From positions 142,356,493-142,420,492 of the forward strand of contig NC_044557.1 of assembly GCF_007565055.1 (NCBI RefSeq): a stretch of DNA of 64,000 nucleotides. Reading direction: 5' to 3'. Below the pieces are notes generated by a model. It was not told where the DNA came from and ran no database searches. It saw only the letters and a program-made list of their open reading frames with translations. The position numbers were made by a program, and so were the translations under genes. Source of the DNA: Rhinopithecus roxellana. Lineage: Eukaryota > Chordata > Mammalia > Primates > Cercopithecidae. Below, piece by piece: positions 23,542 through 33,686 of the stretch. Each line of letters opens with the position of its first letter. Position 1 is the stretch's first letter.

Positions 23542-24430
23542 TGAAGCAAAAGGAAAGCTTATACACTGTTGGTGAGAATGCAGATTAGAGCAGCCTCTAT
23601 ACAAAACAGTAATGAGATTTCTCAAACAATTAAAAACAGAACTACCATCAGTCCAGCAATTCCACTTCTGAGTTTCTACCCAAAGGGAAAGAAATCATTA
23701 TACCGAAAAGATGTCTGTGCTAGTGTATTTACTGCAGCACTATTCACAATAGCAAGGATATGGAATCAACCTAAGTGTCCATCAATAGATGAGTGGATAC
23801 AAAAATGTGATATATCCTGGCTAACACGGTGAAACCCCGTCTCTACTAAAAAATACAAAAAATTAGACGGGCGTGGTGGCGGGTGCCTGTAGTCCCAGCT
23901 ACTCGGGAGGCTGAGGCAGAAGAATGGCGTGAACCCAAGAGGTGGAGCTTGCAGTGAGCTGAGATCCGGCCACTGCACTCCAGCCTGGGTGACAGAGAGA
24001 GACTCTGTCTCCAAAAAAAAAAAAAAAAAAAAAAAAAGTGATATAATGGAATACTACTCAACCATAAAAAATAATAAAATCATGTCTTTTTTAGTAACAG
24101 ACATGATGGAACTTCTAGCAACACAGATGGAACTAGAGGCCATTATCTTAAGTGAAATATTTCAGAAACAGTCAAATGCCACATATTCTCACTTATAAGT
24201 GGAAGCTAAGTAATGCACACACTTGAACATACAGTGGAATGACAAACTTGGAGATTCAGAAGGGTAAAAGGATGGGGGGCAGTTAGAAACGAGAAATTAC
24301 TTAATGGGTAAAAGGTACACTATTTGGGTGACGGCTACACTAAAGTCCTAGACTTTACCACTATGTAACATATCCATGTAACAAAATGGCACATGTGCCC
24401 CATAAACCTATAAAAATTAAAAATAAATAA
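23542..24430 (+). mobile_element. 5'-truncated L1, forward, holding an Alu
   Basis: ORF2 C-terminal region ('cttatacactgttggtgaga') through a 3' UTR to an A-rich tail. A 12-bp perfect target duplication, aattgtgcatca, lies at 23530-23541 and 24431-24442. The insertion sits in the L2 fossil and is itself interrupted by the Alu at 23815-24037. Confidence 0.92.
23815..24037 (+). mobile_element. 5'-truncated AluY
   Basis: It starts at 'tcctggctaacacggtgaaa' and ends in about 24 A residues. The duplication gtgatata flanks it at 23807-23814 and 24038-24045. It has few differences from AluY and carries 'gagatccggccactgcactc' in the right monomer, so it is the youngest insertion in this cluster. Confidence 0.93.
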
Positions 24431-24838
24431 AATTGTGCATCAGATCATACCACGGCCACAGACTTCCTTCTACTTGGAACACTGTCTTCATACTATTTCC
24501 TGCTTTCTGTTTATTCTTCAGGTTGCACCTTAGTCATTCCTTCCCGGGGCAGATTTCCCTGCCCATTACTGCCTTACCTTCTCCTCCCCACCCCATATAC
24601 ACTTGATTAGATACCCTCACCTCAGCCTCCACGTCATCTTAATAACCCTTTTGTAGTTCATCCTTGTTTACTTGATTTTGACGTGATTCCTTTTCTATCT
24701 TTCCCAGAATCCCAAGGGGGCAAGGTTAAAAACGATAAATTACTTAATCCCAAGGGGGCAAGCACTGGGCCTATCTCATTCATCACTGACGATCATACTG
24801 TCAGCCCTTAGTGAACACACAATAAACATTTCTGAGTG

Positions 24839-25799
24839 CCTGTATCTTAGACCCCCTTCCTGCAAGGGCCTCACCATTCTCTCCAGCAGAGATTCCGATG
24901 CCGAAAGTGATGAAAGGAGGAAGATGCTCAAGAGCTGTTCCCAATGTGGTAACAGCTGTCTTCCAACAGCTCCCCATTCATTCCACTCCAAGGGTGTCCA
25001 AGCATCCTGTCTGTTACCCCACAAGGCAGAGCCAACAGGAATTCTTGGCTTCCTCGTGCAAGCGTAGCAATATTAAAATACTGATTGTTCTTGCCTTAAC
25101 AAAGGCTTCCCTTCCTTTGCCACCCACACAGTAATTTTAATCATTTCGCCAGCTGCATTCTCTCTGTGACAGGATGTCTCCATCCTCCAGTGCTGGGTTC
25201 ACTGCCCTCCCACAAAACAATCAGGGACGGCTAAGCATGGTCACAAGAGCTTGGATTTCAGTGAAATGTGCTCTCTCTTTTCACATAAGTGATCTTGCTG
25301 CTTCCTTTTTCCATTATTAATAGAGTCATTTCTACTCATCAATATTTCAGAGATTTTATTTACCTAGTGTCTGAAGACAGACATCAGGCAGGGGACCTTC
25401 CCATAGGATAGTCATACATCCCTTGCAGAGAACAGCTTGTAAATTCATGGCTCAACTACAGACCCCAGAGCTGGGTTGCATAAGCAGAATTAGGGACAAG
25501 AGGCTACAAAGTTGAAACTGTGTATAGACAGAAATATGCAACCCATTCCTACGATCCTGGTGTCAACCACCAGATACACGTTGGCTAAAAATCTACGTAG
25601 AAATTTGCCAATGCACTTCCTACAAATACTGAGGACCAGTCACCCACACAGCACTGAAAGAACCCAGATGAAAAGTAGCCACCTCCATGATGTATTTATT
25701 CCTTACTACTCCTTTAAGCAGAATTTTGCCTCTTTGTGAGATATACTTGGCACTTACTTTTGCCAATGGAATACGGAGTTTTTAATGCTCCTCCCTCTC
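24839..25799. other. Unassigned spacer
   Basis: No gene, repeat family or unusual structure recognised. Confidence 0.4.
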
Positions 25800-26103
25800 C
25801 ATCCCCTAGGGTTAATTTCAGGCAAGATCTCCAATGTCCAATATGGCCTGGCTCACCTGCCATCCTCCATCAGGCCCTCAGGGTCACTATAGACACAGTA
25901 GAGCTCCCTCTCCTGTCTTGTTCTTTAAAATTTGTGTCTTTATAGGGCTTTATTAGGGACTGGCTTGTACGAAATTACTTGTGTATGTAACCAGACTGCA
26001 AGTCCCCAGAGGACAGCTATCACTTCTTGCTTATCTGTGTGTCCACAACCATAAAGCATGGCACGTAGTGAGTGCTTCATAAATGTCAGTATGTTGAATT
26101 TGA
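25800..26103 (+). mobile_element. L2 3'-end fossil
   Basis: 'ccagaggacagctatcactt' followed by 'agcatggcacgtagtgagtg' and 'cttcataaatgtcagtatgt' is the classic L2 3' end. The left limit is uncertain. Confidence 0.55.
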
Positions 26104-26301
26104 TGGAAATCTTTTGGTATTCAAAAGGTATTCTGTACATGGTTTTGTGTTTCTTCATTTTTTATGATTCACCTGTCACCCTACCTTTCCCTGACAACTC
26201 AGAGTCTATAGGGGGCACATTTTTATTGTTGAATTGTTTTATTGTTGAAAATGAGATTATCAGGATTTTAATAAAAATTATTAAAGTCATATTAACTAAG
26301 G

Positions 26302-26305
<4 letters not shown>

Positions 26306-26336
<31 letters not shown>
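26306..26336. repeat. (GT)n microsatellite
   Basis: About 15 uninterrupted GT units, next to the poly-T side of an Alu fragment. Confidence 0.95.
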
Positions 26337-26337
<1 letters not shown>

Positions 26338-26341
<4 letters not shown>

Positions 26342-26487
26342 TTTTTGATAGGGGCTTGCTCACTCTGTCACCCCGGCTAGAGTGCAGTGGCATGGTCATA
26401 ACTCTCTGTAAGCTGGGCTCAAGTGATCCTCCCACCTCAGGCTTCCAAGTAGCTATGACCACAGGCACACGTCATCGTACCTGGCTA
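26338..26487 (-). mobile_element. Alu monomer-like fragment, reverse
   Basis: 'ctcactctgtcaccccggct' followed by 'agtgcagtggcatggtcata' and 'caagtgatcctcccacctca'. It is an old (AluJ/FLAM-like) partial copy. Confidence 0.8.
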
Positions 26488-27156
26488 TAATTAAGTGTTC
26501 CTTACTGGTAGAATGGGGGGAAATGGAAAAGAAACATCTTTGTACAGAATGGTGCCCCATAATTACTACCAACTACAAGTATTCATGCATTTGCCATTTG
26601 GGGGCTCTCTGGAGCTTTATCTCCCAATAATGGGAAAGGTATCCTGAAAATTTTGGGAGAATATGGTACTCTGAGACCTGGAGATGGTTACAATAGCTAT
26701 CTGAAAGACCAAGTGGCATTCATTCAATGAAGTAAATAATGCATTGCCTGCTACACAGGATAAATAATTCATTTGCCCTACCTGCCACCCTAGAGGATAC
26801 GACAAATCTGGAATGCAGGACACTCTACAAGATTAGGCCTGGATATTTCAAAAAGATCAACTCAAAACAAAAACAATAAAAGGTAATAGAATGTTTTAGA
26901 TTAAAAGAGATTGAGAAGCTATGATTAAATGAAAGCATAAATCAAAACCTAAATGGCTCTAAAGATATTTTAGTAACAATTAGGAAAATTTGAATAAGGG
27001 CTACATTTTAGTTTCTATTATAGGATTATTGTTAATTCTGTGCATATGCAAATTGTAATCGTTAAGTGAAATTGTGCCACTATTCTTAAGAAATACCCAA
27101 AGTATTTAGAAGTGAGGTGTCCTGATGTTGGTAATTTATTCTTAAATGATATTTGA
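26488..27156. other. Unassigned spacer
   Basis: No gene or repeat family recognised. Confidence 0.4.
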
Positions 27157-27460
27157 GGCCGGGAGTGGTGGCTCACGCCTGTAATCCCAGCACTTTGGGA
27201 GGTCGAGGTGGGTGGGTCACCTGAGGTCAGGAGTTTGAGATCTGCCTGGTCAACATGGTGAAACCCCATTTCTACTATACAAAAATTAGCCAGGCCTGGT
27301 GGCAGGCACCTGTAATCCTAGCTACTCAGGAGGCTGAGGCACGAGAATCACTTGAACTAGGGAGTTGGAGCTTGCAGTGAGCCAAGATCGTGCCACTGCA
27401 CTCCACCCTGGGGAACAGAGTGAGACTTTGTCTCAAAAAAAAAAAAAAAAAAAAAAAAAA
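27157..27460 (+). mobile_element. Alu (AluS-like), forward
   Basis: A full dimer from 'ggccgggagtggtggctcac' with an A-tail of about 26 residues. Flanking gatatttg occurs at 27148-27155 and 27461-27468. Confidence 0.95.
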
Positions 27461-27468
27461 GATATTTG

Positions 27469-28514
27469 GGAAAAATGAAGAGACAGATTAAATAAATGTG
27501 ATAAAATGTTAGTAATTGGCGAATCTATGTGAAGTGTATACAGGTGTTCTTTTTACAGTTAAATTTATAAATTATATAAAGAATATGTTTACTTATTAAA
27601 TTTTTATTTTTTTAATTAGAAAATTTTTCTTGGGGAAGGAGTACAAGTAGAATTGCAGTGGAATGAGAAATACAAGTTGAGTACTAGGATAGCAGGAAGA
27701 TCTTTGGCTGCAAATTGTAAGGAGAGAGTGAATAAGGGCAAGAGACACAGAACATACTGCAGCCATTTCAATATTGATGAGAATAAAGACAGAGCAAATG
27801 AATATACAGGAGGGAGGGAATTGATGGAGTTTTAAAACATTTATTAAATTTATCACTTTGCCTGGGGAAGAGAATAAAAATACAGAAGTAAAAATACAAA
27901 TATGTTCTATAAAAAACATAAATCGGCCTGAGGAAGAATACATTGTTTTTTAATATGCAACCTTCTCTAAGGGTATTTTACTTAAGAAGAATAGCTGATG
28001 GGAGATAATATAGTCTCAAAGTCCACTTGAACGAGGGACAACTGACATTTACCATATTGCCCAGGGTGGTGATTGAAAACATACCTCCAGTCACAAATAT
28101 ATATTGAGTCAAAATGAAATCAGAGGGTTGGCTTAAGTGTGAAATACAGCAGAAAATAATGATAGGTAGAAAATAAAATTTTCTCTGTACAATTTACAAG
28201 TGTAGCTGGGAATATTTAAATATTTAGAGTTAGCAGCTTATTTCAAATGAATACATGAAGGTATATATTTAAATACATTTGCATTTAGAAGGATTAAATA
28301 GGTTTTATAAAGCCTTTTGGGGTCTGGGTTCTGATGATGTTACTAGCAGTTATTTTTTCTTCAAGGACAAATTCAGTTGCTTAATCAGGATTTTTAGGCC
28401 GGAAAACACACAACTATATTTTGCAAATGTATAATGCAGTGACAATAAGTAAAGTAATAAAGCAGGAACCCTTGATACAGAGCTCCTATGTCCTAGATGT
28501 TGTGGTACCAGTCC
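27469..28514. other. Unassigned AT-rich spacer
   Basis: About 1 kb. Open frames on both strands near 27596-27943 show no domain or splice context. Nothing is called. Confidence 0.4.
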
Positions 28515-28727
28515 CATACACAATTTATTTATTTACTTTAATTGACAAAATTTTTGACAAATAAAACTGTATGTTTTCATCACTTACAACATGATGTTTT
28601 GGAATTCATATACATTTGTGAAAAGCAGTATTAACATATTATTACTTCACAAAGTCATTTTTCTGGTAAGAACATTTAAAATCTACTCTTTTAGCATTTT
28701 TTGATGATGCAATATATCATTGCTAAC

Positions 28728-29085
28728 TGTATCAGTCCGTTTTCACATTGCTATAAAGAATGCCCGAGACTGGGTAATTTGTAAAAGAAAGAGGTTTAAT
28801 TGACTCACAGTTCTGTGTAGCTAGGGAGGCCTCAGGAAACTTACAAATGGCGGAAGGGGAAGGAGAAGCAAGTACCTTCTCTATAAGGTGGCGGGAGAGG
28901 GAGCACACAGAGGAAACTGCCACTTTTAAACCATCAGATCTCATGTGAACTCACTCACCATCATGAAAACAGCATGGGGGAAATTGCCCCCATGATCCAA
29001 TCACCTCCCACCAGGTCCCTCCCTTGACACCTGGGGATTACAATCCCACCAAATTTGGGTGGGTACACAGAGCCAAACCATATCA
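28728..29085 (-). mobile_element. MaLR LTR (THE1/MST type), reverse, inside an L1
   Basis: It begins TGTATCAGTCCG and ends 'agccaaaccatatca'. The flanks ctaac (28723-28727) and ccaac (29086-29090) are a 5-bp target duplication with one change. L1 sequence is continuous across it. Confidence 0.92.
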
Positions 29086-29704
29086 CCAACGATAATCACC
29101 AAGTTGTACAATGGATTTCTTGAACTTAGTCCTCCTATCTATCTGAAATTTTGGATCCTTTGACCAGCATCTTCTCAACTCCCAACCACCATTGCCCAAT
29201 TCTTTGGCAACCACCATTCTACTCCCTACTTCCACCATATCAAAATTTTTAGATTCTACATGTGAGTGAGATGAAGTAGTATTTGTCCTTCTGTACATGG
29301 ATGATTTCACTTAATATAATGTCTTCCAGGTTCACCCATATTTTTGCAAGTCACAAATTTATTTTCCTTTTTATGGTAGAATAGCATTCCATTGCATATA
29401 TATACATTTTCTTTATCCATTCATCTGTTAATAGATACTTTTCATTTCATATCTTGGTTATTGTGAATAATGCTGCAATAAATATGAGTGCAGTGCAAAT
29501 GTATCTTCAACATATAGATTTCATTCCCTTTGAATATATACCCAGTAGTAGGAATGCTAGATCATATGTTAACTCTGTTTTTAATTTTTTGAAGAATTTT
29601 CATGCTTTTTTCCACAAAGGGTATGATAATTTAAATTCCCACCAACAGTGTGCAAGGGTTCCCTTTTCTCCACATCCTCACCAACACTTGTTATTATTTG
29701 TCCT

Positions 29705-29825
29705 AGTTTTTTTCTTTTTTGATATGGTGTCACTCTGTTGCCAATGCTGGAGTGCAGTGGCATGATCATAGCTCACTGAAGCCTCAAATGCCTGGGCACA
29801 AGCAATCCTCCTGCCTCAGCTTCCT
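29705..29825 (-). mobile_element. Free left Alu monomer (FLAM-like), reverse
   Basis: 'tgtcactctgttgccaatgc', 'ggagtgcagtggcatgatca' and 'caatcctcctgcctcagctt' with no second monomer. L1 ORF2 sequence resumes on both sides. Confidence 0.8.
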
Positions 29826-30107
29826 TTGTCTTTTTGATAATAGGCATTCTAACAGGTGCAAGGTGCTATCTCATTGTGTTTTTGATTGTATTTCTCTAAT
29901 GATTCGTGACATTGAGCATATTTTCATATACCCGCTGGCCTTTTGTATGTCTTCTTCTAAGAAATATTTATTCAGGTCCTGTGCCCATCTTTAACTGGCT
30001 TATTTGGCCTTTTTTTTTTTTTTTTTTTTCTATTGAGTTGTTCAAGTTCTGTGTTTATTTTGAATGTTAACCCCTTATCAGATGTAGATTTTGCAAAGAT
30101 ATTCTCC

Positions 30108-31070
30108 CAAGCCCCAAGAAGGAGAGTGTTGTAATTACCGGGAAGACAGTAATTACACTGTCCTGATTCAGGAGGACTTCCACTGCCACATGCTGTAATG
30201 TATCCCAGGTTGTTACAGCATTAATTGTGGTAATCATAACAAATTCTATAAATTTGGTATGCACAGTGTGATTATAGTAAAAACAGGCTGTTGTTCACTA
30301 TCTTACTCTTTGTCTACTGATTACGATTTGAGAGAGGAGCTCCTTAGGCCCACTGTCAGCAAGAGCTATGAATCACCTGATTTCATGGCAGTATATATTT
30401 TACGGACTCTAGAAATCATGCCCTGGATTTTAACATTTGCTGCCAGCAGACTCAGAGCTGAACGTGTGCTCCACTTCTCCCAAACATACTGGAGCTCATT
30501 ATGCATTGTATACTAACCTCACACCTGACTTTCTCTTACCTTCCCTAGTCTCATTTTTCCTATCACCTTCCTTTCTCTTCCACTCATTTTTTATTTTATT
30601 TGTGTGTATTTATATAAGCCAAACTAAAACATTTCTGGAAGAAAACCATTGTATAAGTAAGTAAATAACTATAATATGATATGATCCCAGTTTTGTAATG
30701 GCATCGACAAAAAAGGATAATTCACATATATATTCATCAAATGTTGAAAGTAGCTGTCCTGAATAGTGAGATCATACGTAATTTTTATACTCTTCTTACA
30801 TTTTTCTACATTTTCTATGATGAGAAAGATATTACTTTTATAATTTTAAAAGTGAGCTTAGAACTAGTTTAATAAGAAATTTAGACAGTTCTTTATGATG
30901 ATATCTAAATAACATTAACAAAGGGATTCTGTGTTCTGAGTAGACAAATCTTCAAAAAATTAAAACTACAATAATCACATCTTAGGAAAACTGGGAGCAG
31001 CCACACGTTATAAGAAAAATTAAAGCACGTGGAACCCTTCATTGGTGTGTGATAATTTAAAAAGTGATTT
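30108..31070. other. Mostly unassigned, includes first copy of a duplicated segment
   Basis: Contains the 112-bp segment at 30161-30272. The forward open frame 30259-30516 (85 codons) shows no recognisable domain. The rest is AT-rich, with no repeat identified. Confidence 0.4.
30161..30272 (+). repeat. Dispersed 112-bp duplication, copy 1
   Basis: It starts 'tcctgattcaggaggacttc' and ends near 'gcacagtgtgat'. It matches 31703-31814 at all but two positions (C/T at both), in the same direction and 1,542 bp apart. It is not part of any transposon I recognise. Confidence 0.95.
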
Positions 31071-31320
31071 ATTTTTATTGGTGTAAATTTAAGGGGTACA
31101 GATGCAGTTTTGTTACATGGATATATTGCTACATAGTTCTGAAGTCTGGGCTTTTAGTGTTACCATCATCTGAATAATGTACATTGGCTATATTAAGTAA
31201 TTTCTCATCCCTTACCCCCTTTCCATCCCACCTTCTGAATCTCTAATGTCTATTATTCCATACTCTATGTCTACATGTACTCATTATTGATTATAGCTTT
31301 CTTTACTGTAGAAGCTAAAT
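31071..31320 (-). mobile_element. Very short 5'-truncated L1, reverse
   Basis: Only about 250 bp of L1 3' UTR ('ggggtacagatgcagttttg', 'aataatgtacattggctata'). It is framed by an 11-bp perfect target duplication, aaaagtgattt, at 31060-31070 and 31321-31331. Confidence 0.92.
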
Positions 31321-31345
31321 AAAAGTGATTTTTAAAAAATATTTG

Positions 31346-31676
31346 GCTGGGCACAGTGGCTCATGCCTGTAATTCCAGCACTTTGGAAGGCCGAGGCAAG
31401 CGGATCACCTGAGGTCAGGAGTTTGAAACCAGCCTGGCCAACAAGACGAAACCCCATCTCTACTAAAAATACAAAAATTAGCCTGGAGCAGCAGTGGGCA
31501 CCTGTAATCCCAGCTACTCAGTAGGCTGAGGCAGGAGAATCGCTTGAAACCCAGAAGGTGGAGGTTGCAGTGAGTTGAGATAGTGCCACTGAACTCCAGC
31601 CTGGGCAACAGAGCGAGACTCTGTCTCAAAAAAAATTGAACAAACAAACAAACAAACAAAAAAAACCAAAAAAACC
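31346..31676 (+). mobile_element. Alu (AluS-like), forward
   Basis: A full dimer from 'ctgggcacagtggctcatgc' with a tail that has become (CAAA)n. Flanking atatttg lies at 31339-31345 and 31677-31683. Confidence 0.95.
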
Positions 31677-31702
31677 ATATTTGTTTAATACTATACTTTG
31701 GG

Positions 31703-31814
31703 TCCTGATTCAGGAGGACTTCCACTGCCACATGCTGTAATGTATCCCAGGTTGTTACAGCATTAACTGTGGTAATCATAACAAATTCTATAAATTTGGT
31801 ATGCATAGTGTGAT
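31703..31814 (+). repeat. Dispersed 112-bp duplication, copy 2
   Basis: Second copy of the segment at 30161-30272. It lies just downstream of the Alu and 88 bp before an exon-like segment. Confidence 0.95.
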
Positions 31815-31902
31815 ATATAGTTATACTGTGGTGCCTATGTGCTAAATAGAACATTTTTCTCTCATTCTTTTTTCTTTCCTTGTTTCCCTACTGTCTGGAC
31901 AG

Positions 31903-32019
31903 GTTCTTACACAGACACTTTGAAAATAGAGATACAATGTCTGAACTTAGATCAGTGCACAGAGCTGTCACTCTTAAACTGCAACGAGACTCCTCCCAAG
32001 AGAGATGGAGAAAAGCTCA
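31903..32019 (+). other. Exon-like segment with good splice sites (117 bp)
   Basis: A long pyrimidine tract (31855-31895) and 'ctgtctggacag' end at 31902. A donor GTAAGC starts at 32020. The 117 bp between are divisible by three and open in a frame with phase 1 at both ends, the class common among exons of extracellular modules. The encoded 39 residues hold three Cys and an N-glycosylation sequon (Asn-Glu-Thr), with a Lys/Arg-rich end. I do not recognise the protein. A frame of this length can be open by chance, so it is a candidate internal exon of a gene whose other exons lie outside the window, or a decoy. Confidence 0.3.
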
Positions 32020-32395
32020 GTAAGCGCTAAAATGTCAAGCTATTATAAATCTCCCTCTTTGAAATTAACTATTGTTCATTTGTTCATTCTAAATGGCTGT
32101 GGTTTGTCCCTGTAAAATTTTAGCAATGAAATGCATGTTTTTTGTGTGTATATGCACATGTGTGTATATGTAGGCCTGTATTTCAAACTTACATAAATGA
32201 ATCTCATTCTATTTCATACTCTTTCACTTAACACAATAGTTTTAAACTTTAATCCATATGGCTTTGTGTACATCTAATCTGTTACTACTAACTCTATGGT
32301 ATGCAAGCATCAATTTTCTCTACCTACTCTCCCTGATTGCCTGCAACTCTCTAACATTGCTATAAATGAACAACTTCATGATCCCATATGGACTT

Positions 32396-32496
32396 GGTGG
32401 GAATTTATTTGTAATGTATCTTGGAAGCAGAATTGCTGTAATCCGTAATATATTATATATAATCATTCCAAGATACATTACAAATAAATTCTTACC
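32396..32496. repeat. Long inverted repeat (hairpin), 26 bp perfect
   Basis: Arms 32401-32426 and 32466-32491 are exact reverse complements (26/26), with a 39-base AT-rich loop. Two G-T pairs and three more Watson-Crick pairs extend the stem to 31 bp (32396-32426 with 32466-32496). The left arm reads as native L1M sequence and the right arm lies next to a GT run. Confidence 0.97.
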
Positions 32497-32501
32497 CAGG
32501 T

Positions 32502-32541
32502 CCGTGTGTGTGTGTGTGTGTATGTGTGTGTGTGTGTGTGT
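32502..32541. repeat. (GT)n microsatellite
   Basis: A GT run with one TA interruption, six bases after the hairpin. Confidence 0.95.
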
Positions 32542-33059
32542 TTATATGCCGCCGTACTTCTAGCTTACTCTGCAGAATGGATGCCAAGTCTACTTCCCAC
32601 ATTCCCACATGTAGTGGACAAATGGGTGAGGATGCCTATGGCCTTATCCAACTTTAAAATATTTTGCCACTGTTATGGGAGAAAAATAATACCTAACTGC
32701 TATCTGAATCAGCAATTCCATAATTACTAATGAATTAGAGCTTCTCTTCATATGCCTGTAACCATTTCTGTAATTTGTCTGCTTATATTCTTGCCTTTTT
32801 CTCCTAGGACTTCTGTCTTACTCTTGTTGATGGCAAGGAGTATCCTGCACATCACACAAACCAGTTTTTCATTAGTTTCGGACATTGTAGATAACATCTC
32901 TGTCATCTTCTCTCTGTCACCTTTTTCCACGAGTCCTTAGTTAAACAGATATCTATATCTGATGTAGAGGATAAATAATGAGAAAGTGCAATTATAGAAG
33001 CTGAGAAGTCACATGATCTTCCATCTGTAAACTGGAGACTCGGGAAAGACTGTGGTGAA

Positions 33060-33347
33060 TTCAACCAAGTCCAAACGCGTAAGAACTAGGGGAGCTGATG
33101 GTATAGATCTCAGTCTAAGGGCAAGTGAAGATGTCCTAGCTCAACTGGTAAGGCAGAACACAAGGCGGGGAGGGGGAAATTCCTCCTTCCTCCACCTTTT
33201 GTTCTATCCAGGCCCTCAATGGATTGAATCGATTAAACATGATTTCGCATCTGAGAACACCCTCGCAGACAAACTTAGAAATAATGTTTAATCTGGGCAC
33301 CCAATGACCCAGTCAAGTTGACACATAAAATTAACCATCATGGCCTC
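33060..33347 (-). mobile_element. ERVL-type LTR fragment (MLT2-like), reverse
   Basis: It ends with 'agtcaagttgacacataaaa' and 'ttaaccatca', the reverse of an LTR start reading TGATGGTTAATTTTATGTGTC. Inside are 'ttttgttctatccaggccct' and 'gagaacaccctcgcagaca', matching ERVL LTR order. The distal part is missing. Confidence 0.6.
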
Positions 33348-33363
33348 TAAACAAGATACTTTA

Positions 33364-33670
33364 GTTTTTATTTTTATTATTTTTTTTGAGACAAGGTCTT
33401 GCTCTGTCACCTAGGCTGGAGTACAGTGATGCATTCTCAGCTCACTGCAGACTCAACCTCCTGGGCTCAAACAATTCTCCCAACTCAGCCTCCAAGAAGT
33501 TGGTATGACAGGCATGTAGCCACCATGCCCAGCTAATTTTTGTATTTTTTGTAGAGAGGGGGTTTTGCCACGTTGCTTAGGCTGGTCTTGAACTCCCGGA
33601 CTCAAGTGATCTGCCCACCTCAGCCTCCCAAAATGCTAGGATTTACAAGCATGAGCCATCATGCCTGGCC
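33364..33670 (-). mobile_element. Alu (AluJ-like), reverse
   Basis: A diverged dimer from 'gagacaaggtcttgctctgt' to 'gagccatcatgcctggcc'. A 16-base target duplication (33348-33363 and 33671-33686, starting taaacaaga) has one mismatch. Confidence 0.93.
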
Positions 33671-33686
33671 TAAACAAGACACTTTA

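Larger units (their letters stand above)
22530..24838 (+). mobile_element. L2 LINE fossil in three pieces
   Basis: Pieces at about 22530-22665 ('aacctggggtcatgcttaac'), 23405-23541 ('aacagtctcctgacttggtt') and 24443-24838 ('ttctacttggaacactgtct', then 'acacacaataaacatttct') follow L2 order in one direction. They are separated by an Alu, an L1 3' end and a further L1. The last piece is the L2 3' end and contains a 38-bp-period duplication at 24708-24762. It is strongly diverged. Confidence 0.6.
28515..30107 (-). mobile_element. L1 (L1PB/L1MA age) 3' half, reverse, split by two insertions
   Basis: The reverse strand reads L1 3' UTR (28515-28727 and 29091-29300) into ORF2. It stops near 30107 at 'gcaaagatattctcccaagc'. 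A MaLR LTR (28728-29085) and an Alu monomer (29705-29825) interrupt it, and a T-run of about 22 lies at 30010-30030. The frame is destroyed. Confidence 0.85.
32070..32800 (-). mobile_element. Ancient L1M/HAL1-like fragment, reverse
   Basis: Reverse-strand order of old L1 blocks: 'ctctttcacttaacacaata', 'aacattgctataaatgaaca', 'atcttggaagcagaattgct', then 'ttttgccactgttatgggag' and 'tcttcatatgcctgtaacc'. Strong divergence. It is interrupted by the inverted repeat and GT run listed next. Confidence 0.6.

Noticed and set aside
30259..30516. 85-codon forward frame after duplication copy 1
   Set aside because: It looks somewhat protein-like, but has no acceptor/donor pair I trust and no recognisable domain. 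It falls below the level of the 31.9-kb candidate.
31405..31854. 149-codon reverse open frame
   Set aside because: It runs through an Alu and the duplicated 112-bp segment. The Alu part is a familiar chance frame.
32748..32940. Overlapping frames on both strands at 32.75-32.94 kb
   Set aside because: About 60 codons each, with no domain, and partly inside the old L1 fragment.
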